Below, piece by piece: positions 13,601-25,600 of a stretch of 64,000 nucleotides of DNA (positions within the stretch are counted from its first letter, which is position 1; every line of letters begins with the position of its first letter). The stretch is from Limanda limanda (lineage: Eukaryota; Chordata; Actinopteri; Pleuronectiformes; Pleuronectidae), in contig NC_083651.1 of the NCBI RefSeq assembly GCF_963576545.1, positions 18,958,248 to 19,022,247 of the forward strand, read 5' to 3'. A program made the translations under genes and the position numbers. The notes beneath the pieces are model-generated. The model did not search any database, was not told the DNA's origin, and saw only the letters and a program-made list of their open reading frames with translations.

Positions 13601-16600
13601 CATAGACTGTGTGTAACAGCAACAGGTCTCCACTTCCTAGCATTAGGGCATTAAGTAATCTGGAGAGACTACAAATCAATAACTGGCACTTTTGTTTTTT
13701 AAATCTAATAATAATCAAACTATCCAAAAACCAAAGCTTCTTAATACTTGTTTGTAAAAGGACAATCTTTGTATATCTGGCTATAATCTTACATAATAAC
13801 TAACACATTCCATTTTCATCCACAGGCTTGTTGATGATTGTAATATGTTTCTAATGTAATTCTGGAGCTGCAGTGATGGGAGGGAGTGTTGGAACTATCT
13901 GGACTGAATTAATGACTATCAGGAATGAAAGCATCTGAGGACAATAAATCGCCAAACATGATTGTCATATATTGTCACGGTGAACTCTCATCTCTCTGTT
14001 AAAACCCCTTAAAATTGAAGAGAAAATGCATCTGACATTCCGGATTTTCAGATAAAATCTACGTTTCCAGTATTCCAACAGCACCATTGTCAAACAGGAC
14101 GTCCAAAACAGAATCCGCAGAGAGCTGCCACAGCCAACAGCTCTCTCCATACTTACAGCTGTATCTGACAACCCAGCAGCCAGCAAGAAGACCCAGAAGA
14201 GCGGAGTAGGTGGTGGGCATGTGTCCTTCTGGCACCACGACATGGCTCACTGGAGGGAGAAGACAGACACACACATGCACCAAAGCCAAATTGAAAAGGT
14301 ACAAATGAGCCGTGCTGCACATGCCTGAATAGCTGCAGCTGCTGTCTTCCCATTTCTGTCAGAATCTGCAGCTGCACAGTGGGTTAGTTTTGCATACCGA
14401 GACAGCTAGGTGGTTAAGGCCTGTCCCAATTAACCCCTGAGCCCTACCACTAGGCCATTCCCCTTTGTTTTGCACTTGGCCATGAACGGTATTGTGGTCC
14501 CATTTTCTCTAGTGGCCATTTAGTCCTTCAAACACCCCTTAAACTGTAGTGCATTAATATATATATTAATTCAGTAGCAAATGAAAACATAATTGAATCT
14601 TTGTGACAAGCGTTCCGGGAAAATAGTTATTCACGCTGTCAATTCCAGCATGTAAACAGCCTGAGTGAGAGTAACAAGTAACTGTGTCCCCTATATGAAG
14701 TTAGAAATATTTTTTTTTTAGTGTGGGGCAGACGTTTCTATGGATATGACTAAAGTTACATTGAAATAACCGTAAACACACTGACTGTGTATTGATCAAT
14801 CTGTCCCATCTGTCCTGCAGTTGTCAGATTTGTGACTATTATAATGTTGGCTCAGTTGTTAATTTAATAACGTAAGTTGATATTTTTTGTCATTCTAATA
14901 ACGTTTGTTGGATCCCAATGATATAGATGAGTCATGAGGAGGGATTTTCTCTGTTTTATTATGTCTGAAGAAAGAGATATCTTTGTGACAAGCGTTTCGG
15001 GAAAATCGCTATTCACCCATCCCTCCATCAGCAGACTGGTAGATAATGACTGAATTTAAATTTTTGAGTGAACTATCCCTTTAACCCAACTGCGGCAGAC
15101 AACTAATATTTATGGTTTTCATTCTTGATTTATTTCATTAAAGCAATTTCTTTGTTGTTTTTGTCTCTGTTAATTATTTAGGGATGTACTTTACTTCAAC
15201 CAGAGTAAATAAGTGAGCTTTCTGTAAACCTGTCAAACAGGTCATGGCAAAACATAAAAAGGCCAAGCAACGGCGTATTTAATAAAAAGCGTCAGACAAG
15301 GACACATAATTATAACTTCATTAAAAATTTAAATACAGGCTGAATGCCTCTTCATTCAACAAGTGAGCGCAGTTGACAAGCGCAAAATGAACATAATTAT
15401 ATCTCCAGGGCAAAACCTTCTTACATTGTGCACTAATGGTGGATTTGGGTGGATTTGTCGCTTTGAATTCCAAATGTGAAAAAAATAAAATAAACGTTCT
15501 CTGAAAGCAGCTACTTCCGCCCCTGCGGTCAGAGGAAGGAGAGCTGTGAGGAACACTTCTGTTTTTCATGAGTGCGTATTCATCACCCTGACACCACCTC
15601 CAAACATTTTTATGAGGAATGATTTCAATTACTTCAGCTCGCTGGTATTCTCCCAGCCATTACTATGCAACAGTGAAGGGGCTTCTGTATCACAATGATG
15701 TATACGGCTCTAAAAGCACTTGTTAGTTACTGTTGAACTTTCATGAGTGATAATGCTCAAGCACCTACTGCTGGCTTTTACAATACGAGCGGGTCTGTGT
15801 TGGATAGTGAAGCCTATTAAGCCTGGCTCTGCAGACATTGTGAAGGACCATTTGCACAAAAATATCATCTCAGGTTCAACTGTACAGTAAATAATGAACA
15901 TAGTGATTAGGGCAAGTGACGCAAATATTGGGGTGTTGACATTTGCCCATCTAACACATCTTTTAGTTGAACAAGGTATTCCAATAATGTTGAATGCACT
16001 CATAGTAAGTTGCTTTGGATAAAAGCATGAGCTAAATGTAATGTAATGTAATGTAAATGCAATGGTTGATTACCTGTCAGGGTGTTTGGCAATAACTAAG
16101 CTTACCAGCCTTGGTCATATACCAGTGATTGGATGGAAATTGCAGTTAATTCCCTGTGTTTCTGTGAGACTATGTGTCAATAAAAGAACGTTCCAAAGCA
16201 ATCATACAAGCCCATAATCTAAGGAGCTTTGCTTGGAACGTCAAAGAGGTTTAAGCCCACTGCGGAGGTTGTTTTGGAATCGGACCAACGTTACCTGAGC
16301 CAGAGAAGGTGTCACTCATCTTCCCTCCCAATAGCTCGCCCAGTTTGGCCAGTTGAAGCTGGGCTGGCTGAGGAAGCTTGCTGGGCAGAAACACCACCGG
16401 CTCATCCTTCCTCGCACACTCACTCACCTATGACATGGCATAAATTTAGAAATGTCTCTGGCTACAATTTGAAAAGATATCAGCACTCTAGCCTTGACAA
16501 TTGTAAACGGGACATGTAGACAGACCGCAGTGAGGCTGGCTGAGGGGCTGAAAGATGTATTCGCACACTGGGTTCCTTCTGCGGCTTCCTGGAAAATCTC

Positions 16601-19600
16601 CATCATCTCCGCGCTCACGGCATAATCTGCAGGACGTTTTCCATGCAGATTACTGTGGAGAACATCCAAAAAGATAAAGAGTGTCAGTCTCTGAGCTGGT
16701 GACCAGGAGGCCTGTCAGACATTTCAAAACTGATAACAGAAATAACATAAAAGTTTGGTAATTAGTTTGACTTTGATTTGTTCACAGAAAAATCCATCAA
16801 CACAAGCTAAAAGCAGGTCAAAATGCTGTGTAGTTGTATGTACAGTATCCTATTTTTTTAATTTATTTGCCTTTATTTAACCAGGTCGGTCCCGTTGAGA
16901 TACAATGACCTCTTTTCCAAGGGAAGCCTGGCCAAGACAGCAGCATACAAAAAAACGTCAACAGTCACAAGACACACAGAGATCACATAACACAGATAAA
17001 ATACATTTAAAAGAAAAAAGATAAGGCAACAGGACTAAAGCTCCGGATTTACGCCAAAACAAGAACAAGTGCGGTATGAAGCCGCTCCAATTTCTCTCAC
17101 ACGAGTCTTCAAAGTTTCAAGGTTTATGAGCTCCTTTAACTTTAGAGTTTTTTGCAGTGCATTCCAAGCGGCAGGTGCAGCGAACTTAAAACAGTGCTTA
17201 CCAAATTCAGAGTGAACTTTTGGCATAATTAATAAATAAAACTCATTTGAACGTAAGCAGTAATTGCTCTGGGATTTAAAGATATAATTACATAAGTAGT
17301 GGGGGAGCCGACCCAAGATAGCTTTATAAATAAAAATATGCCAATGTATAAGGCGGCGTGCTGCCAGAGATGGCCACTCAACTCGAGCATATAAGATGCA
17401 GCGGTGAGTGAGGGCTTTACAACCAGTGACAAACCTTAAGGCACCATGATATACCTATGTGCTAATAGTTTTCTTCTTTGAGTTGGTTTCTAATGAATGG
17501 GGAAAAATATGGAAACTACTGGTCCCTTGTTGTGTCACTCATTACGAGACTTTTAAATCTCGCTTAACCCTAGAACACTAACGTACAATTAGTAACTCCA
17601 TCACCAACGTCGGGTACATTTTACCCGATATAATATACCCGATAAAAAATAATAACATCATAAATCCAAGGTCTTAAAGACGATAGTAATTCTGTTTTAT
17701 CATTTCATCCAATCCTGCAAATTTGGGTTGTTTTTTATATGACTGGCCAAGCAGGACATTAAAAAAATCAATATTTGCCAGTCCAGAACTCAGAGAAAAA
17801 ACAATTTGGCAATATCACACCCGGCTTGTTCTGTGAAACGGTGCACCCATGTGTATCATTCACTCGTTGGAGCATAATTGTTTGATATGAGGTTGGGCTG
17901 AAATCTGCACTCTACTTCATTCAGAGGTCATCGTGTCCATATAGCACAGCAGATGCACTAATGCAAGCAAAAATCAGCACTAACTTTTTAGGCTCTCTTA
18001 TTTACCTGGTGAGGAGACAACCTTCCCATTACAGTTGCACTATAGTCATTTAGCTGTGATACACTACACCCCCTTTAGAACACAGTTATATGTAACGGAG
18101 GCTTATGCATACAGAATCACAGAGATGAAACTGCAACCACCCCCGAGCTACAACAGGAACACTGAAGAAACAGCTTCAAAGGGTGGATCCTCAAGTTTGA
18201 GAGAGCTACAAGAAACACGACTATGGTCACCTTGAGAGAAGGAGGACAGGAGGGGGGGGGGAAATGAAATCAAGAAAAAAGTGCAAGAGGAAGTGGAGAG
18301 GAGCGGGGAGAAGAACCAAGCTCGGCAGGTCGTCTCTGAAAGATTAGGCGTCAGCAAAGATAACACCTGGCGGACAATTAATAGGTCCACTGGTCCATAA
18401 AATAATTCATTTGGATTCATACCCCCAGCCACATACACCCACGCAAATAAACAAACATAAGTGTCCCTGACACTTATACATATACACACACACACACACA
18501 AGCTGGCGTTTGCAGCAGCACGTGAGGAGAATATCTCAAGAAAAATAATAAGGCGAGGAAAAAATGTGCAGGAGGTAAAGTCACAAACACTCTCCCACAA
18601 AGCCTCTGCCTAAGCACCCGAGTGGGAGGATGGTGGTGGTGGTGGTTGGAATGGATGCCTCCTGCAACCACGACTCTTATTTGAACCAGAGGAGGAGATT
18701 CAAATATTACTTTCTGGATAATATCCAAGGGCCTTAACAAGATAAATAATATTCCAGGGACCCCCTCATCTATTTACCTGTGAATAACTTGAAATAGTCA
18801 ATAATGTATTTTATCAACACAAGAGAAGCGTCTTAGAACCCAACTATCGTTCCTGCTGTGTAGAATTCAATCCATTTATTTGAACCTTAAACCTACATGT
18901 AATTGAATTTCTGCTGCGAAACCAAACCTCTTTGGTTTTGGGGAAGTCAATTCAAAATTCAAAACCAGGCTTAAGATCACCAAACACGTAGCAGAGCTTT
19001 TGAACTATGTGAGCTCAGCAGTAAGTCTTAACAGCTTTTTAAGTCTAATGATAGAAACACATGGCGAGTAACTGATGAGGCAGAGGGAGAGGCCTGAATG
19101 CATTTTTAATCAAAAGGTTCATTAGTTACATTTCCTACTCAAAGAACGCACTTGGATCAGATGGCTGATATGGATTATATTGATGATACCGTACATTAGT
19201 CACCCACAACTCCATTCAACTCAAATCCTTGTTCTGCAAGTGCCCTCCTGCTGACATCAAACATGCTTGAATCACAATTAATGGCTTTGCTCAAAAAAGG
19301 GGAGATGTCACGGACGAACAAAAAGAAAAGTTTGAGAATGAGAGATAAAACTCATCAGAGCTGTGCACTCTGGACGAGAGGATGAACATTTGAACAGTGA
19401 TAGTCTATGTGATGGAGCACATTTCAAAGACTGGAGGAACAAATGAAATACCATCCATCACTAGAAAGTGAAAGTATCGTCATATCCATATAATCTTAAA
19501 TGGTGCCCTGCGGAGTTTTCTGGTAAACAAAGCAAATTCACAGTTTCTCTAGAACACATTTTGTGTGTTAGTGAAGTCTAGCAAACGATTAGTTTCTTTC

Positions 19601-22600
19601 CTCATAAAAACTCTTCCAAAACGAATTTGTTTGCATTCTTAAACATACACCATTTACACCGGTGTTTATTTGTCTGCTTTTTCTTCGCAGTTTTGTTGGC
19701 ATATTGCTGTGTTTTATCGTGTATCATTGGGAATAGCTCAACAATTGCCAGAAGTATGCATTTTGTCGGCATGGTTATGTCAATGCACGTGCATGGTAAC
19801 ACACAAAATGTTATATTCAGTGTTGGCTGTAAAAAAAACGTTTATTTTTGTTGTACAGTCTGTGTGTGAAACAGGTGATGATAAATGACATCTGTCTGGA
19901 TTCGGTGCTTCAGGCTTAAGGTGGTCATTGGGAACAAGGCAACAACCAACTCAAACGCACTGGGTTCTTGTTTCCCCACATCTCATAAATACAAATCCAT
20001 TTTTAAAGTGCATTGACATGAGCATAAATGACTGGGAGCAAATGTGGTACCTTTATCCTTTCAAGCGCCATTTCAAATTTTGAAAGGGCTGCTGTACTTA
20101 ATTATTGAACACATAACACTAACCTCCCGAGTGTGATATTTGGAACTGCTTCTCAGATGATAGTAATGATGATGCTACTTATCCTTTTATTTACTTTGTG
20201 AATTGTTAGGAGTTCTCACCACACCAGGGTACAAAAAAAATAGTACTTCGTCCATTTCTCTTGAAAACTGTGACTGTCATTTTTCATGTCCACTCGCCCC
20301 ATTATACTCGCAGGAGATGCCATGTAACAGATGTGCGTCTTTTGTTCAGCCTGACCTCGACCCGACAAGCAAACAGTAACTGGTCTCATGGGAGACCTTT
20401 TTGCATTTCTGAGTTATTTTTATAATTATGAATTGGCTTGTGAGCTGGATCATCTGTTTCACTGTTCATCCATAACACATGCTACCAACTACCACCTTGC
20501 AGGTTTGTCCAAACATGCTGCTCATGTACATAATTATGCTAACAGAGCTGAGATTTACTCAGGAGCCCAGCTGTGAATCCTGTGTAGCTTCTATGAAAAT
20601 GCTTACACATGTTTTGGAGACAACGGGGTATGGACCTATGTATATCATATATTAGTATGAACTTAAAGGTTCAGTGTGTAGAATTCAGTGATATCTAGAG
20701 GATATACCGCATGTTGCAGCTGAATTCCCCTCATCTCACCCTCTCCTTCTAAACATGAGGAGAACCTGTGATAGCTTTCAGTTTTCCTAAAAACTCAAAA
20801 GGTGCTTAGTTCGTCCAGTTTGGACTTCTGTAATAAACATGGCGGCATCCGTAGAGAGGACCCGCTCTGGTGCAATTGCAAAGTATTTAAATATAAAGAG
20901 TCCCTTCTATGGTGAGGAAAACAGCAATTTCGATAATTTCGATGACACACCAATGAAAACATTACTTATATCCAATTACTGCCAGTAGATCCCTTTCACC
21001 TAAACCTTACACACTGGACCTTTAAGAGTTTGCCACTTTCGAGACTTCATTCAGTATCAAAAACTTGATCTGGAATGGACTCAGCCACTGGTCTAGAGGA
21101 CAGGGCCAAAACCTTGACAAATTGCTCTCCAATATTTTAAACCTGAAGTGCACACACACACACACACAAAACCAGAGAAACAATGAAGATCTGCAAATCC
21201 TGTAGTGCTATGCCTGAAACTGTGTGCCAGTCATTCCATTAGGGATTGTGTTGCCTCCTTTGTGTGTTTGTGTGTGTGTTTGGCAAAAGGAAGCCTGGGG
21301 CAAGGATTGCGTTTATCTTACAAAGTCGTGACAGACTGGGCCAGTCACTGCCAACTTGTTTGCCTTGCAGACTAGTAATATAGGTAAAGAGAAGAAAACA
21401 CAAGACGCTGCAATCAGGTCCCATCAAAGAAAATAGGCATATAAGAAAAGAGGCATATAAGATGATATGAAGTCAAAAGGAGAGAAGTGACCATTTGCAA
21501 ATCTCTGTGATCGTTAATCCGTCTTGAAATGATTGCAACGAGAGCAATAACTGACACACACTGACCCTGATCAACTACTCCATTGATCCCACTGATAAAC
21601 CAGCATTCTCCCCATCATTATGGACATTGTGCTACACATCCACCCTGCCCCCCCAGGCCACAAACGCTGATGCAGCATCAACTGATTGCCTAACAAATAA
21701 TCAGCATCAATCGATCTTCTTACATCTGTGCACCTATGCACTGCACTAACACACGCCCTGTTCTTAATTATAAAAAGCTAAATGCCTGGTACAATGCATG
21801 AAAAATAGGAACCAAATGATTTATCCAATAAGTAGAAAATAAGCAGCAGTGCAGAATAATATAAGCAGCTATATAATGTAATGCAATGATGTACAAATGT
21901 TGTATAATATACAATAAATGTCCGGTTTCTGTTGGGGTTTCTACTTTATGTGTGTGGCTCAGTTGAAAGGCATTCATGAAGCATTTTGTCGACTGCTTCT
22001 TAAAACACTGAAGGGAAAACATAACAAAAGACAGGATTCAGTGTTGTTAGTTAGGCTGTTTCTCCATCTAGTGCACTAGCGATGTGCCGGAATCGAATTT
22101 TCATGCTTTTGATAACTGGGACTAAAAATATCACAGTAAACAAATGTGATCATCATTGTTTCATATAGACTGAAACTTGTCTTTTAAAAAGAGACACAAA
22201 TCTGGAGGCTAATGCATATAACCTCAATTTAGGAGGTCATGTATTCGCCCCCTGTGTGTTTGTTGGTTTGTTTGTCAGCGGGATTACGCAAAAACCACAG
22301 AACGGTTTTCCATAAAATGTGGTAGAACGATGGGTCATGGGCCAAGAAAGAGCCCATTCAATTTCTGTGCAGATCCAGCATTTTAAATCTCTTTCTTTAA
22401 CATTTTCAGATAGGGGGCTAACATCTATGAGTTTGTGCAATTTGCTGGGCTTGATTGAAGGAGGACTATTTGGTTTGTGCTCTGCTGAGTCATTCTAGTT
22501 TAAAAGTAGCCAAGGATTTCCAGAGAACAGGTCTGAGAAGCTCCGTTCATTTTTGATCAAAATGTCTGTGGAGGAAATTAGACTCAGCAATTAAATCAAC

Positions 22601-25600
22601 AAATACTGCAAGTAAAGGCCAGAAAATACCCTGACCTGCTCTTTCAATACTGTCAAGTTAGTGGATTCAGACCCATCATGGTTATTAAAGAAAATGCTTC
22701 TGCTGTGCTGCTCGATCAGTTATCTTATCAAACCCACCCAATTTCAGATAAAAGGCTGTGATTGGCCCGACCTATCACAGGACAGATGGACATCTTCCTG
22801 AATGGGAGGGAGGCCAGAGGAACCTGCAAAACCGAACAAAGCCAAACTCAACGATTTCGGTTTCCAGGCTGAATCAAAACTGAGTATTAATTTTAGCCTT
22901 GGGAAATAATTTTTCAATCAGGCTTCAGGGACCCGTATTGTTTTTAACTAGATTTAATTACATTTCTTTTTTAATCATAGCAATAAGACAATCTTGTCTT
23001 CAAGTCAGAGCTACTGGTGAGCACTTTCAGAAGACCAGTGACGAGCAGAACACACAGTTTATGCATTTCCTCACTCGTTCTGAGCCAGGCCTTTTGCACA
23101 GAACGACCCACATTACATGGACAGGCCTGACCCTCTTGTGGTGGTTTACTTTGTGTGTTTCACCTGTAAAACTGCTTGTATGAAAAAGAGCTGCTTACAG
23201 TACGTTCTGTGAGGCTCCCAGCTGCAGCAGCAGTTTGACGATGGCCGGATGTCCGTTCCTCACGGCGTCGTGGAGCGGAGAATCGTTTTCATAGCCAGGT
23301 GTGTTCAACAGGGCTCCCTTTGAGATCAACGCCTCCACAACTGCCATGTGACCCAGGTTACACGCTTCGTGCTGGAACGACAAAGCAACAACCTTCACAA
23401 ATGATACTGTTCTGCTTTGATCTGGTTTATCTCTTTCATGCTTAAAAACACCCATTCTTAGTTTTCTCTATTTTTGATCTCTGTAAAATGTATTTTTCAG
23501 ATGATGATGGCATGGTAATGTTATTGATCTGACATACATTTCTTCCTTTTGGATAATATATACTGTATAAATATATATAAATAAATACATATATAAATGT
23601 AGTTAATTTAAAACTGCTTGAAGCCTGACAAACACAGTGAGCACTCACAAATGTCTTGTAACCCTAACATCATCTGTGAAATAAATTAAACCAGGTATAA
23701 TGGTGCTGAGAGTATGTGTTAGTAAGAGCATGTGTTTCAACACATCCGAGAGATGCAGATGATTTTAGCATGTCAGGGTTGACAGCTCCAACACCTTTGC
23801 AGATGCATAAAAATCAGTCAAACATGAATATGTTATTGACACCATTTCAAAGATCAGCTGCAAAATGACAAAACTGAAATTGAAAACTCGGATTGGCTCT
23901 GAGCATCTTGACAGCAAGTGGCCTCATGAATTGCTGCACTAAGATGTTGGCAAACGCTCTTGTGTTCTTTCTGTAAAGAAAAAATGGTTACTCAGGCAGC
24001 AGTAATGGATCTTTAGGCTTTTGGCTAAAGTATTTAAAAGAGCACAGGCTACATGTTTTAGGGTAAGCCAGCGTGCATGAAAAAGGCTGCACTTGCAGTA
24101 ATTAACTCAGGATTAGAAGCCTTGATATCTGCTACGACACACAAAGCAAGAATGAAGACAAAGCGGAGTCTTTGTGACCATGTCTTAGATTTACATTAAA
24201 GTCAAATATATAGTTTGTTTTTTCTTTCGATGATTCAAAAGACTGACTTAAGTGTTCTTGGTTTCATTTGAAGAAACAGGACGCACACAAAATAAGCAAC
24301 ACTCCAGACCCCTTACATTTAAGCAAACAACAAATAGTTTGAATCAAGCAGCTGTTGTTATGTTGATGAAACATTTTGTCACCGAGCTTCTCCACACAAC
24401 AGATTTTCAGATTCGTCACTTGTTTTATTATTCTTACCAGAGGTGTCCACCCAGCGTTATCCTTCAGGTTAGGGTCGGACCCCTGGTCCAGCAGTTCCTT
24501 GACAGCTTCTACATCTCCCTGGAGCAAGCAGAGAGAACAGCAAACTGGAGGTCAGAGCTGCAAGACTTGTTAACGTAACCCTTCAGACACAGCTGCTGAT
24601 CCCGGTGTACAAGAGCCCCAGTGTTTATCAATCACACTCCGCAGTGGGCCATTGATTACCTTGTCTGGGATCCAGAGGGGGATTACAGCGGTGTTTACAA
24701 GGATTACTGTAAAAATGGTTTATTCCCAACGGAGAAGAACATGGCTGTCTGATCATCTGAAGACAAGCATGTTCACGTTTGTTAAAGACCAAGTTTGCAT
24801 CTTGCAATCTCATCATTTTTACTTCAGACAAATATGAGCAGACATAGCAGGAATAGTAATTATGCGAGACAGCCTATTTTTTATATAGCTTAATACTGAC
24901 TCATCTTATTTATGTCTAATTTTGTTTGATATTTAAACACTTTGGTGCAAAAATACAGCAGCCTGTGCATTTGCAGAAAGCTGCAGAAAATAGAGTGAAG
25001 TAATTCATTTTGATAATTTAACAAAAGACCTTAATAGCAGATAGATGTAGCAGGGTCTCTCCCTTGTGGTTCCTCTTCATAATTGCAGGGCTGCCTGGGC
25101 TGACTCGTCCAAGAGGTGAAGCATAAGCACCGGGAGATTTTCTACCAGCAGCGGCTGAGACACGGGGGCTGCGTTCATGCTCCTGTCTGCAGGCGCTGTT
25201 GCTCTTTTCACACCTTGGGGTTGTCAAAACTGAAGGGTTGAGGACGACTGGCGATATCTGATCCTGCGACTTTCTCCTCCGGCCGGGGGAAGCCCGGGGC
25301 CTTTTTGGCGTGGTCTCCCCGGTGTCAACTTTCTCCGCCACTCTGGTTCTTTTTGAGGGATTCTTCGGAGGAGAAACGTTTTCCTGTTTTTCGGGATCGT
25401 CATTTGGATTGTGGTCACTCGCATCCAGTGACACTGCGTTTTGCTGGATGACACTGTCCGACATGCTCTCATCGCCTGAGACTTGGTGATTCATTTCAGT
25501 GCCGCTGCCCCCTGAGAGGTTTTCCCTCGTGGTGCTCCTCTGTGGCACTTCAGACTGAGGCTGGTCCGACATGACAGCCGGGCTGAAGAAGGAAACCTTT

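Larger units (their letters stand above)
16653..23198 (-). other. bard1: bard1 intron 6
   Basis: This is the largest bard1 intron. It contains a LINE fragment (16855-17450), a CA tract at about 18483-18500, a CA tract near 21150-21168, a TTAA-ended MITE (20663-21025) and a dispersed repeat near 22235-22420. No extra exon was recognised. Confidence 0.65.

Noticed and set aside
18148..18600. A 150-codon - strand frame in bard1 intron 6
   Set aside because: The frame crosses a CA repeat and low-complexity Ser/Phe sequence and matches no family I recognise.
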